Shown piece by piece: positions 1-8,870 of a stretch of DNA of 64,000 nucleotides (within the stretch, counting starts at the first letter, position 1; every line of letters begins with the position of its first letter). A program made the translations under genes and the position numbers. This DNA comes from an uncultured bacterium (GTDB taxonomy: Bacteria > Cyanobacteriota > Vampirovibrionia > Gastranaerophilales > Gastranaerophilaceae): contig CABRZP010000001.1 of assembly GCA_902475545.1 (NCBI GenBank), positions 146,950 to 210,949 of the forward strand, read 5' to 3'. The notes beneath the pieces were generated by a model. The model saw only the letters and a program-made list of their open reading frames with translations, did no database searches and was not told where the DNA came from.

Positions 1-2
1 CG

Positions 3-2039
3 CCTTCAGTGAAAAAAACAGAAGAAAAAACAGTATTTCCGCTGTTTACAGATAATTTATCTGTAAACTCAGAAGCTATTGCGTATCAAGTTGAAAATAA
101 ACTTGAAGATGCAGTCGTTCAACCAAATACTACAGTACAACAGTTTGTGCCGCAAGATGAAAAATCGGTAACTATTGCTGAGGATAATTCTGTAAAAACG
201 CCGGATAGAATAGTGTTTTCAGCTGCAGAAGATGTAGTTGAACTTGAGCATAAATCAGTTTTATTTGAGGCTCCTGTAAAAAAATACTCAGAACCTTTTG
301 AAATTAAATATAATAATTTTCAAAAGAATTTAAATTCAAATTCTCAAGTTCGAGAAGTTAATTCAGAACTCGCAAATAATAATGATAAAGTTAATATTAT
401 AGAAACTGATTCATCAATTAAAACTGTAGCAAAGGAAATAAAAGATACTGAAAGTTTTGTTATTTCTTATCCAAAATCTGAAGTTTTAGTAGAACAAGAT
501 GGAGACAAAGCAGAAAGTATTATTGTAAAAGCTGACACCTCCGGTATTGTTGAAAAACATGCTGATGTAAATCCTCAGGATTTTGATTTTGTACATAAAG
601 AATCTCCTATTATTAAAGATAATTCTGATGTTGTTAAATTGGAATCTCCGAATAATTTTGTAAATTCCTCAGAAAAACAAGATGTAGTATCTGAAAATGT
701 TGTACCTGTTGACGATAATACAGAAACAAATGCTGTGGTTTCTTCAGAAATAGCAGAAGTATCTTCATCAGGTGAAGTTTCCCGTGAAGAAAATCCGATT
801 GTTCTTCCGGAAGAAAAAAGCTTAGTTCAAAAATCTGAACCGGAAGTGCCTGTGCTTATTGTTCCAGAATTGATTAATCCTGAAAAAATTGCAAAAGCAA
901 TCAATCAAGAGCCTAAAGTTGTCAACGATAATAAATCTATTGCTGTAAATATGCCGACTGAAACAAATATTCAGGAACAAAGTAATTATGATATTCAATT
1001 AAGACCAGAGGCAGAAATTGAAATTGATAATGTTGCATCAGTAAATCCTGTACCTGATATTGTAGAAGAAGTTGTAGAAACAAATAGTCTGGAACCTGTT
1101 AAAAAACAAAGAAAATTGTTTTGGTTCCAAAAAGATAAAAATGTAGAGGTTAACGAAGTTGAAGAAACTGTTCCTGAAGAAAAACCTGTAAAAGTAAAAA
1201 AAGAAAAAATGAAAAAAGTAAAAGATGTAGATGTTGAGTCAGAAAATATTGTCGAAGAACCTGTTGAAGTAGAGACAACAGAAGTTTCAGAAAATATTGA
1301 AGATACTAACTCTATAACTAAGGGCTTTTTATCAATATTTAAGAAAGGCGAAAAACGTGTTAAATCAGTAGAAGATATTGGAGCAGAAATAACAGATAAT
1401 AATATTGCTACTGAATTGGTTGAAGAATCGCAAGTAGAAACTAAACAATCAAAAGAAGATGTTATTTCTTCAATCGTTGATGCTGCAATACTTGGGGATT
1501 CGGCAGAAAAAACTACAAACCCTCAAGATGAAGTTAGTACAAAATCAAAGAAAATGAAAAAAGAAAAACCGGTTAAAGTTAAAAAAGAAAAAGCTTCTGA
1601 AGCTTCGACCGTTGATAATGCCGGGGAATTGAACCTGACCGAAACAGTTAAAGATAAAAAATCTAAAGTTAAAAAGGAAAAGCCGGTAGTTGAAAAACAA
1701 ATATCGGAACACAAAGAGTCTTTCTGGAAGAGGATTTTTAAGAAAAATAAATCGGAAAATATTGAACAAAATGAGCTTTCTGTGGATAATATAAAACCCG
1801 AAAAAGTTAAAAAGCAAAAAATTAAAGAAGAGAAAAAAGAAAAGCCTGTTAAAGAGAAAAAACAAAAAATTCAAAAGGTTAAGACTGACATTGTAACAGA
1901 ACAACAAGTTGTAATTGAAGATTCTGAAAGTAAAAAATCCGTATCTCATAAAAAAAATAATAATGAACCTGTTTTTAACGAAATAGTGGTTAAAGACGGT
2001 CAAGAGAAAAAAGTTATTAAACAATTAGATAGAAAATAA
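3..2039 (+). CDS. Lys/Glu-rich disordered protein, 5' end outside the window
   Basis: The reading frame is open from base 3 with no stop upstream, so the gene is probably cut by the window edge; a GTG at 9 is the first possible start inside the window. About 676 residues are visible. They are rich in Glu, Val, Lys, Ser and Asn, with no membrane segment and no recognisable domain, and look intrinsically disordered. The second half carries repeated basic blocks of the type KPVKVKKEK and three short aromatic-basic islands (near bases 1099-1145, 1319-1360 and 1719-1757; for example SFWKRIFKKNK). A stop at 2037-2039 is followed at once by a strong terminator. I do not recognise a family; a scaffold, or the C-terminal tail of a larger protein, is possible. 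Confidence 0.7.
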   Translation, partial: PSVKKTEEKTVFPLFTDNLSVNSEAIAYQVENKLEDAVVQPNTTVQQFVPQDEKSVTIAEDNSVKTPDRIVFSAAEDVVELEHKSVLFEAPVKKYSEPFEIKYNNFQKNLNSNSQVREVNSELANNNDKVNIIETDSSIKTVAKEIKDTESFVISYPKSEVLVEQDGDKAESIIVKADTSGIVEKHADVNPQDFDFVHKESPIIKDNSDVVKLESPNNFVNSSEKQDVVSENVVPVDDNTETNAVVSSEIAEVSSSGEVSREENPIVLPEEKSLVQKSEPEVPVLIVPELINPEKIAKAINQEPKVVNDNKSIAVNMPTETNIQEQSNYDIQLRPEAEIEIDNVASVNPVPDIVEEVVETNSLEPVKKQRKLFWFQKDKNVEVNEVEETVPEEKPVKVKKEKMKKVKDVDVESENIVEEPVEVETTEVSENIEDTNSITKGFLSIFKKGEKRVKSVEDIGAEITDNNIATELVEESQVETKQSKEDVISSIVDAAILGDSAEKTTNPQDEVSTKSKKMKKEKPVKVKKEKASEASTVDNAGELNLTETVKDKKSKVKKEKPVVEKQISEHKESFWKRIFKKNKSENIEQNELSVDNIKPEKVKKQKIKEEKKEKPVKEKKQKIQKVKTDIVTEQQVVIEDSESKKSVSHKKNNNEPVFNEIVVKDGQEKKVIKQLDRK

Positions 2040-2073
2040 AAAATAAAAGAGCCTTTATAGGCTCTTTTATTTT
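2040..2073. terminator. Bidirectional terminator between the Lys-rich gene and marR-type gene
   Basis: A 14-bp perfect stem (2040-2053 with 2060-2073) has the core AAAAGAGCC/GGCTCTTTT and a six-base loop. A-rich and T-rich flanks let it work on both strands. It sits between two convergent genes and overlaps the last codons of the minus-strand regulator gene. Confidence 0.85.
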
Positions 2074-2543
2074 AACTTGACATCAACAATAGAATTTAAA
2101 ACTTTTCGGTATCTTTTCAAGTAAGAGATAAATTGTATTATATCATCTTGCGAAAATTCTTGTTTCATTTTTTCTTTGATTTTAAGTCCTTCTTGATATC
2201 CTTTTTCAAATATTTTCATACCTTTTGGTGTTATATCATTACGTTTGATGATTATATTATCACGTGTATCCGCAGTTCTTTTTATTAAACCTCTGGATTC
2301 CATATCATTGAGGATTTTCCCGACATGTGCCTTGCCTTTAAATAAAAATTTAGCAAGTTCTGATTGTGAAATTTTAGGGTCATAGTAAATTGCGTAAAAA
2401 ATTACAAGTTCATCTGCAGTAATTTTATCACTTACAAATTTTGTTTGAAATTCTCTTCGGAAAGATTTGTTAAAATTAGCTGTATAATCAATTTGGTATG
2501 GAAGATGGTTATCTAATTCCGTATATTTATTTTTATCTATCAT
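2067..2543 (-). CDS. MarR-family transcriptional regulator
   Basis: About 158 residues with the winged-helix layout of MarR regulators: an N-terminal helix, a recognition helix region (SQSELAKFLFKGKAHVGKIL), then a wing with DxRD-like residues (RTADTRDNIIIKRNDITPKG) and a C-terminal dimerisation helix. The frame extends 21 codons further upstream, but Met at 2543 (MIDKNKY) gives the usual family length and was preferred; no good ribosome-binding site marks either start. It is divergent from an RND efflux operon, so it most likely represses that operon and perhaps itself. A 30-bp palindrome next to the efflux start is the obvious operator. The effector ligand cannot be inferred. Confidence 0.85.
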   Translation of the reverse strand: MIDKNKYTELDNHLPYQIDYTANFNKSFRREFQTKFVSDKITADELVIFYAIYYDPKISQSELAKFLFKGKAHVGKILNDMESRGLIKRTADTRDNIIIKRNDITPKGMKIFEKGYQEGLKIKEKMKQEFSQDDIIQFISYLKRYRKVLNSIVDVKLK

Positions 2544-2638
2544 ATCATACCCGTTTCTTTTTCTACCCGTATATCGTATTCTACTATTTTTAGTGTATAA
2601 ATGCAAGTCTTCATTGACAAATTCATATATCTTACGTA

Positions 2639-2668
2639 TTATTAGGGTAGAAAATTCTACCCTAATAA
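2639..2668. promoter_or_regulatory. Perfect 30-bp palindrome, probable MarR operator
   Basis: The arms TTATTAGGGTAGAA (2639-2652) and its exact complement (2655-2668) are separated by two bases. The right arm ends 14 bases before the ATG of the efflux adaptor at 2683, and no T-run follows, so it is unlikely to be a terminator. The half-site TTCTACCC recurs at 2561-2568, close to the regulator start. MarR dimers bind inverted repeats of this kind in divergent promoters, so repression of the efflux operon, and perhaps autoregulation, is inferred. Confidence 0.7.
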
Positions 2669-2682
2669 ACTGGAGAAAATGT

Positions 2683-3855
2683 ATGAAATTAAAATTGACA
2701 AGAAAACAACTGGCTATACTTATTTTATTAATAATAATTGTTCCAATAGTTTATAATAAAATAGCAGGTTTTATTGGTGGCATGATTATGCAGAAGATGA
2801 TGAAAATGCCAAAAGAAGTTGTTATTGATACCCCTCACAATGAAGAAGTTTTTATAGAAGCTGAATCAACAGGTCGTGTTGAAGCAAAATATTCTGTTGA
2901 TGTTATTGCCAGAGTTTCAGGATTTTTAATTAAAAAATATTTTAAAGAAGGTGATTTTGTTCATAAAGGACAGTTGATTTTCCAAATTGATCCTAAGGAA
3001 TATCAATTAGAAGTAAATAATTCAAGAGCTGCAGTAAGTCAGTATTCTGCATTATTAAAAAATGCTCAACAAGAATTAGATAGGGCAAATGCTTTGGTAA
3101 AAGAAGATTTGATTAGTCGTTCTGATGTGGATTCAAGCTTGGCTTCAAGAAATTCAAATAAAGCTTTATTAGATGCTGCAAGACAAAAGCTTGAACTTGC
3201 AAGGGTTAATTTAGGTTATACTTCAATCAAATCACCTATTGACGGTCGCATTGGAAAAATTAAAATTACTGAAGGTAATTATGTAAATGCAACATCAGGG
3301 CCTTTAGTTAATATTTCAAGTACAGATCCGGTATATGTTTCATTTAGTTTAAGAAGTCAAGACTTTATTAAGCTGATAAAAGCAAGTGATAAATTTAAAG
3401 ATGTTGAAGTTAGAATTCAGTCAAGTGAAGGTAAAGAATATCCTTGGATTGGTAAAATTGATTTTGTAGATAATCAAATAGATCAAAATTCAGGTTCTGT
3501 GCCAATGAGAGCTACTTTTGAAAACTCTAAAGGTTGGCTGGTTCCGGGAGATTATATGAAAGTGAAGTTGATTGCTCCTCAAAAAGTTTCATATATGACA
3601 GTTCCGCAATCTTGTACAAAAGGTGATGCCATGAGTGGTTATTATGTTTGGGCCGTAAAAGATGGCAAAGCTGTAAGAAAAGATATAAAAGTATCAGATG
3701 ATATTAATAATAATTGGATTGTTGATAGTGGTTTGAGTTCAAAAGACAATATTGTTGTTGCAGGTATTCAAAACATAACAACAGAAGGGCAGAGTTTGAA
3801 AATTCTTTCTGCTGCGGAATATGCTGAAATTGAGAAGAAAAAAGGTAAAAAATAA
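2683..3855 (+). CDS. RND efflux periplasmic adaptor (membrane fusion protein)
   Basis: 390 residues. An N-terminal membrane anchor (about residues 10-30) is followed by a biotinyl-lipoyl half (KYSVDVIARVSGFL), a coiled-coil hairpin (about 110-175), the second lipoyl half with the family motif GYTSIKSPIDGRIG, a beta-barrel and a membrane-proximal domain. This is the AcrA/HlyD_D23 layout. The ATG at 2683 has a GGAGA ribosome-binding site at 2672-2676 and starts right at the membrane anchor, so the longer upstream frame is rejected. The stop overlaps the pump's ATG by one base. It links the pump to the outer-membrane channel and is probably under the divergent MarR regulator. Confidence 0.92.
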   Translation: MKLKLTRKQLAILILLIIIVPIVYNKIAGFIGGMIMQKMMKMPKEVVIDTPHNEEVFIEAESTGRVEAKYSVDVIARVSGFLIKKYFKEGDFVHKGQLIFQIDPKEYQLEVNNSRAAVSQYSALLKNAQQELDRANALVKEDLISRSDVDSSLASRNSNKALLDAARQKLELARVNLGYTSIKSPIDGRIGKIKITEGNYVNATSGPLVNISSTDPVYVSFSLRSQDFIKLIKASDKFKDVEVRIQSSEGKEYPWIGKIDFVDNQIDQNSGSVPMRATFENSKGWLVPGDYMKVKLIAPQKVSYMTVPQSCTKGDAMSGYYVWAVKDGKAVRKDIKVSDDINNNWIVDSGLSSKDNIVVAGIQNITTEGQSLKILSAAEYAEIEKKKGKK

Positions 3856-6800
3856 TGAAAAAGATATTTGATAAAGAGAAATTATTTTTCTTCATAAAAA
3901 AACCGAGATTTGCACTGGTAATTTCAATCTGTATAGTGATTGTTGGTATGATTTCATATATGGGGTTAAAACAGGAAAGTTATCCTGATGTTACCCCTCC
4001 TCAAATTCAGGTAACAGCTTCTTATCTTGGTGCCTCTGCTGAAGTTATCGAATCTTCGGTTGCTACGGTTTTGGAAAATAAGTTAAACGGTATTGAAAAT
4101 TTAACATATATGACTTCCACATCCTATGATGGAAGTTATACTTTGACAATGTATTTCAAGGTTGGTTCCGATAAAAATATTAACCTGATGAATGTAAATA
4201 ACCGTATTCAGCAGGTTCAATCAAAACTTCCGGAAGACGTTCAAAGGACAGGTGTTACTGCAGTAAGCAGAACGGCTGGTGCTGGTGCTTTATTGTTGTC
4301 TTTATATCCTGAATCAGGTGATTGGTCAAGATTAGATTTATCTAACTATGCTTCTATATATATTAAAGATGAAATTAAACGTATTGATGGGGTTGCAGAC
4401 GTTGATGTATATGGTGCCGGAGATTACTCAATGAGAGTGTGGCTTGATCCTCAAAAAATGGCAGGTTTAAATATCTCATCTTCAGATGTTCGTGCTGCAA
4501 TTTCTTCTCAAAATACTCAGGTAACAGCCGGTGCATTAGGTGCATTGCCTACAGATGATAATAATGCTCTTCAATTAACGTTAAAAACAAAAGGTCGTTT
4601 GGATAATCCAAAAGAATTTGAAAATATTATTATTCGTTCAAATATGGATGGTTCAAATGTCAAAATAAAAGATATTGGTAGAGTGGAATTGGGAGCCGAA
4701 TCCTATTCAAGATTAGGTATGATTGATGGTAAGCCGTCTACTGTTATAGCTGTTTCACAATTGCCGGATGCAAATATTTTGAATATGGTTAAAGCTGTTC
4801 ATGCTAAAGTTGATGAATTAAATGCCAGAATGACTAATGGTATAAAAATTATTACGATTAAAGATGACGCCGAATATATCCAAGAATCAATGAAAGAAGT
4901 TGAATTTACAATTCTTTTAACCGGTATAATCGTTGTTTTGATTATCTTTTTGTTCCTTGGAGATGGAATGGCAACATTAATTCCTTGTGTTACAATTCCT
5001 GTGTCTTTAATTGGTACGTTCGCCGCATTAAAAGCGTTGAATATGTCTATAAATTTGTTATCATTGTTTGCATTAGTTCTTGCTGTTGGGGTCGTTGTAG
5101 ACGATGCGATTGTTGTAATTGAAAACGTTAAACGCCACATGGAAGAAGGTAAATCTGCAATTATTGCAACTCAATTAACAATGGAAGAAGTAGGGGCTTC
5201 TCTTGTTGCCATGGCAATGGTATTAATGGCTGTATTTGTTCCTATTATCTTTATGGGCGGAATGACAGGTGTAATGTACAAACAATTTGCTGTTTGTATT
5301 GCGGTATCAATTGCAATTTCTGCAATTTGTGCCTTGTCTTTGTCTCCGGCTATGTGTTCTCATATTTTGGGACATGATAAACCTCAGGGCAAATTACCGT
5401 TTGATGCTAAACATGCTTTTGGTAGTCATTTAGCAAGAATTAAAGAAAGAATAAATAAACGAACTGCAAAAATTGTAGAAAGTTTTAATAAATGTTTTGA
5501 TAAACTCGAAAATTTCTATATGGAGTTTGTTGAAAAATTTGTTTATGACAAAAAATTAGTTATAACAACTTATTTAATAATAGTAGTTCTAACTTTGGGT
5601 GCTTTTAAGTTTATTTCAACAGGTTTTATTCCTGATGAAGATCAAGGCGTGTTAATATCAAGTATAACTCTTCCAGATGGTGCTTCCTTGACTCGAACAG
5701 AGGAAGTTGCAACAAATTTTGTTAATCAGGTAAGAGATATAGAAGGTGTTGATGAATCAAAGTTAACAGTATTTGGTGGTAACGGGGCTACAAACTCAGC
5801 ATTTGCAATTATTTTGCTTGATGATTATGCTGATAGACGAGTTGGTCCTATTGAATGGATTATAAGAAAGGTTCAAGGTCGTCCTACAGATTTACGTCAT
5901 ACTGCTATATTATCTAAAGTAAGACAGATTGCAGGTAATACTAAAGAAGCTTCAATCATTGTATTTTCACCTCCAGCAATTAATGGTATGAGTATGATGG
6001 GTGGTTTTGAATTCCAAATGCTTTCACAAGGGGATTATACCTCTCAAGAAATGGAAGCGTGGGCACAAAAATTGATTGCCGCAGCTAATCAAGATCCTAA
6101 TTTATCTAATGTTAATACAACATTTCAGGCAAATGTTCCGCAATACATATTAGATATTGATTACGAAAAGGCTTTTGCTCAAGGGGTTGATTTGCAGGAA
6201 TTGTATTCAACATTGTCTTCAATGCTTGGTACATATTATGTTAATGACTTTAATAAATATGGACGTGTATTTAAAGTTCAAATTCAAGCTGAAAGCCGTT
6301 TTAGAGATAAGGCAACAGATTTGGAAGGTATATATGTAAAAAATAAAAATGGTGTTCAGGTACCTGTATTGTCTATTGTCAGACTAAGACAGGCTGTAGG
6401 TACCGCATCAATTACAAGATATAATCAATATGAATCTGTTCAAATAAATGGACAGGAAGCTGCCGGAAAAAGTTCTGGAGATGCTATGTCTGCTATGGAA
6501 TCTGTCGCAAGAAAAATTTTACCTTCAGATATGACATTTGACTGGTCAGGTACATCTGCACAAGAAAGAGAAGCTTCCGGTCAAACTGCAATGATTGTAG
6601 CTTTTGCTCTTGTCTTTGTATACTTATTCCTTGTTGCATTATATGAAAGTTACACAATTCCGGTTGCGGTATTGTTGATTTCGCCAATTGCAGCTCTTGG
6701 TGCATTGATATTCCAAATGATGATAAATCAATCATTTGATATTTATTCTCAGGTTGGTATGATCACACTTATCGGTCTTGCTGCAAAACAGTCAATTTTG

Positions 6801-7115
6801 ATTGTTGAATTTGCGAAAGAAGAACATGAAAAACATGGACTATCAGTTAAAGAAGCCGCTGTAAAAGCTGCAAAACTTCGCTTCCGTGCGATTATGATGA
6901 CAGAGCTTGCTTTTATTATTGGTGTATTGCCAATGATATTTGCAACAGGAGCAGGTGCTAATTCAAGAATTTCTGTAGGTTCTACTGTATTTGGTGGTAT
7001 GGTTGCGGCTTGTACTTTAGGTGCAGTGTTAACCCCTGCGTTTTATGTTCTTGTTCAGGAATTTGTTGATAAGTTCCCTAAAAAAGAAATCACTGAAAAA
7101 GATTTGGAGATTTAA
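3855..7115 (+). CDS. RND multidrug efflux pump, HAE1/AcrB type
   Basis: 1086 residues, the usual size for an AcrB-type inner-membrane proton/drug antiporter. There is one N-terminal membrane helix, a large periplasmic loop, a central membrane bundle with the proton-relay acidic pair (Asp416-Asp417 in GVVVDDAIVVIENV), a second periplasmic loop and a C-terminal bundle with the typical GxxxKxxILIVEFA-type segment (GLAAKQSILIVEFAKEEHEK). It is translationally coupled to the adaptor (TAATG overlap) and followed four bases later by the TolC-type gene. Together they form a complete tripartite exporter. The substrate is unknown; the MarR neighbour suggests toxic aromatic compounds or drugs. Confidence 0.95.
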   Translation: MKKIFDKEKLFFFIKKPRFALVISICIVIVGMISYMGLKQESYPDVTPPQIQVTASYLGASAEVIESSVATVLENKLNGIENLTYMTSTSYDGSYTLTMYFKVGSDKNINLMNVNNRIQQVQSKLPEDVQRTGVTAVSRTAGAGALLLSLYPESGDWSRLDLSNYASIYIKDEIKRIDGVADVDVYGAGDYSMRVWLDPQKMAGLNISSSDVRAAISSQNTQVTAGALGALPTDDNNALQLTLKTKGRLDNPKEFENIIIRSNMDGSNVKIKDIGRVELGAESYSRLGMIDGKPSTVIAVSQLPDANILNMVKAVHAKVDELNARMTNGIKIITIKDDAEYIQESMKEVEFTILLTGIIVVLIIFLFLGDGMATLIPCVTIPVSLIGTFAALKALNMSINLLSLFALVLAVGVVVDDAIVVIENVKRHMEEGKSAIIATQLTMEEVGASLVAMAMVLMAVFVPIIFMGGMTGVMYKQFAVCIAVSIAISAICALSLSPAMCSHILGHDKPQGKLPFDAKHAFGSHLARIKERINKRTAKIVESFNKCFDKLENFYMEFVEKFVYDKKLVITTYLIIVVLTLGAFKFISTGFIPDEDQGVLISSITLPDGASLTRTEEVATNFVNQVRDIEGVDESKLTVFGGNGATNSAFAIILLDDYADRRVGPIEWIIRKVQGRPTDLRHTAILSKVRQIAGNTKEASIIVFSPPAINGMSMMGGFEFQMLSQGDYTSQEMEAWAQKLIAAANQDPNLSNVNTTFQANVPQYILDIDYEKAFAQGVDLQELYSTLSSMLGTYYVNDFNKYGRVFKVQIQAESRFRDKATDLEGIYVKNKNGVQVPVLSIVRLRQAVGTASITRYNQYESVQINGQEAAGKSSGDAMSAMESVARKILPSDMTFDWSGTSAQEREASGQTAMIVAFALVFVYLFLVALYESYTIPVAVLLISPIAALGALIFQMMINQSFDIYSQVGMITLIGLAAKQSILIVEFAKEEHEKHGLSVKEAAVKAAKLRFRAIMMTELAFIIGVLPMIFATGAGANSRISVGSTVFGGMVAACTLGAVLTPAFYVLVQEFVDKFPKKEITEKDLEI

Positions 7116-7119
7116 GATA

Positions 7120-8655
7120 ATGAAAAAGATTTTAAATACAATTTTAATAGCTTCTGTTTTATCTTTAAGTGCAAATTTTGTTCTTGCAAAGAAAGTAAAA
7201 TCTGTTGATGAAACAATGCTTGCCGCAAAAAAAGAAAAAGAAATTCAGATTGTTGAACCTGAAAAAAATGTAAAAGTTAATCATAAAAAAGAGATAAAAA
7301 AACTTAAATCAAATGCAAGATCAAAAATTAAATCTTCACATGAAGCTGAAGGTATGTATGAAACTAAGTTTCCGACAATAGACAGTCAGATTTCCTATAC
7401 AGATATGAATGGTGAAGTTACATTGAGTGATTGTATTAAACTTGCAATAACTCACCATCCTGCAATTATGGCAGCAATCAGCAACTCTGAAATTTATAAG
7501 TCAAAAATCGGTCAGGCATGGTCAAATTATTTCCCGACATTGAGTGCCGGAGTTAATTATTCCAGAAATGATATGTTTATGACTATGGGGAATAAAAATA
7601 GTTCATTTATGCGTATGATGGAACAAAAGTATAATATGTATTATGTTCCAACTCTTTCAGCTAATATGCTTTTATTTGATTTTGGTAAAACAAAAGCAAC
7701 GGCGGATTCTGCAAAGAGAACTTATGAATCTTCAAGATATGATGCTGAAACCAGTATTGAAAATGTAATTTATAATGTTAAAGTTGCTTATTTTAATATG
7801 GTTTTTGCAAAGATTCAACGAGAAGTTTATGAAACAACAGTTCAAGATTATGAACTTCAATTGAAGCAAGCCAGAGCTTATTTTGATATAGGTAAAAAAG
7901 CCAAAATTGATGTTACTTATGCAGAATATAACTTAGGTAAAGCAAAACTTAATTTAATTAAGGCAAAGAATACTTTAGAATTGGCATCTGTTCAGTTAGC
8001 AAATGCTGTTGGTATTCCTGAACTTGCAGATGTTATATTAAAAGATGGATTAAATACAAAAGAATATGCAGTAGATTTTCCGGAATTGATTGAAATTGCA
8101 GAGTCTACTCGTCCATCTTTACTTGCAGCTAAAAAAAGAATGGATGCAGCTGAATTAAATGTTCGCAGTGCAAAACGAGCTTTTACTCCTGATATTGGTG
8201 CTTTTGGATCTTATCAATACGGCGGCAGACAGATTAATGCAGATTATGGGTATCAAGTTGGTGTTCAATTACAATATTCTAACTTGAATATGATGCTTTT
8301 GAAAAAACAAATTGATGAAGCTAATGCAACTTACAAAAAATATGTTGCTGATTATGAACAAGAACGTCAAAATGTTTATCTTGATGTTAAGAGTGCGTAT
8401 ATAAATTTAATGAATTCTCATGATAGTATCGGGGTTTCTAAATTAGCACTTCAACAGGCAAAAGAACAACAATATCAAGCTTTCCGCAGATATCAAGTTG
8501 GGCTTGGTGATGCAATTGAATTTAAAGATTCAGAAAATACATATTTAAATGCTCAGTTAGATTATTACCAAACTCTTTTAGAGTATAATATTAACGCTGC
8601 AGAAATTGAAAGAGTTATTGGAGCACCGATTAAAGAATCAGATAAAGAATTGTAA
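7120..8655 (+). CDS. TolC-family outer-membrane efflux channel
   Basis: 511 residues. A Sec signal peptide (MKKILNTILIASVLSLSANFVLA) is followed by a Lys-rich stretch and two OEP repeats, each beginning with a conserved segment (VTLSDCIKLAITHHPAI near residue 105, and a second structural repeat after about 320). ATG 7120 is preceded by TTGGAGA and lies four bases after the pump stop; an upstream in-frame Met inside the pump gene is rejected. It is the third component of the efflux operon and proves an outer membrane. The charged spacer of about 80 residues between signal peptide and barrel is longer than usual. Confidence 0.93.
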   Translation: MKKILNTILIASVLSLSANFVLAKKVKSVDETMLAAKKEKEIQIVEPEKNVKVNHKKEIKKLKSNARSKIKSSHEAEGMYETKFPTIDSQISYTDMNGEVTLSDCIKLAITHHPAIMAAISNSEIYKSKIGQAWSNYFPTLSAGVNYSRNDMFMTMGNKNSSFMRMMEQKYNMYYVPTLSANMLLFDFGKTKATADSAKRTYESSRYDAETSIENVIYNVKVAYFNMVFAKIQREVYETTVQDYELQLKQARAYFDIGKKAKIDVTYAEYNLGKAKLNLIKAKNTLELASVQLANAVGIPELADVILKDGLNTKEYAVDFPELIEIAESTRPSLLAAKKRMDAAELNVRSAKRAFTPDIGAFGSYQYGGRQINADYGYQVGVQLQYSNLNMMLLKKQIDEANATYKKYVADYEQERQNVYLDVKSAYINLMNSHDSIGVSKLALQQAKEQQYQAFRRYQVGLGDAIEFKDSENTYLNAQLDYYQTLLEYNINAAEIERVIGAPIKESDKEL

Positions 8656-8713
8656 TAATTTATATTCAAAAACTCTCATGTGTGATAGAATTTTCATGTA
8701 AATCGATAGGTTG

Positions 8714-8759
8714 AAATTTTTCCAACATGTTGTACATGTTAGAAAAAATATTGTATAAT
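8714..8759 (+). promoter_or_regulatory. Promoter of nrdDG with overlapping inverted repeat
   Basis: TATAAT at 8754-8759 lies 17 bases after TTGTAC at 8731-8736, a reasonable sigma-70-type promoter. The -35 box is buried in the inverted repeat AACATGT-TGT-ACATGTT (8724-8740), which extends with mismatches into flanking T- and A-runs. It could be an operator, or a terminator hairpin for the preceding tolC gene, or both. It does not match the NrdR box that I know. Confidence 0.5.
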
Positions 8760-8770
8760 AAATACAATTA

Positions 8771-8866
8771 ATTGAGGAAAGCATGGGTGGAATTCCCACA
8801 CTGGTCCGCAACCGTATAGTCGGAATGCTTGATTGATTTTGTAATACTTGCGAGACTGAGGAGGTT
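8771..8866 (+). promoter_or_regulatory. Probable cobalamin (B12) riboswitch ahead of nrdD
   Basis: The leader contains the recognisable cobalamin-riboswitch core: GAGGAA, then GGTGGAATTCC (consensus GGUG-AA-UCC), then a P5-type hairpin ACTGG-TCCGCAA-CCGT whose loop matches the conserved L5. A helix AAGCAT/ATGCTT (8779-8784 with 8825-8830) closes this core, and CGGAAT follows it. The loop bases CGCAA are perfectly complementary to TTGCG at 8848-8852, the expected kissing-loop partner next to the ribosome-binding site GAGGAGGT (8858-8865). This arrangement predicts control of translation. B12 repression of a B12-independent ribonucleotide reductase is known for Streptomyces nrdAB. The class assignment is by eye only. 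Confidence 0.65.
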
Positions 8867-8870
8867 CATT

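Noticed and set aside
1545..2024. Long minus-strand frame opposite the Lys-rich gene
   Set aside because: Phe/Leu-rich mirror of a Lys/Glu-rich coding strand; no start signal and no plausible protein.
4799..5140. Minus-strand frame inside the RND pump gene
   Set aside because: It lies within a certain gene and has low-complexity content typical of an antisense shadow.
8714..8750. NrdR box upstream of nrdD
   Set aside because: The repeat AACATGT/ACATGTT does not fit the ACACWATATNTTGT pattern that I know.
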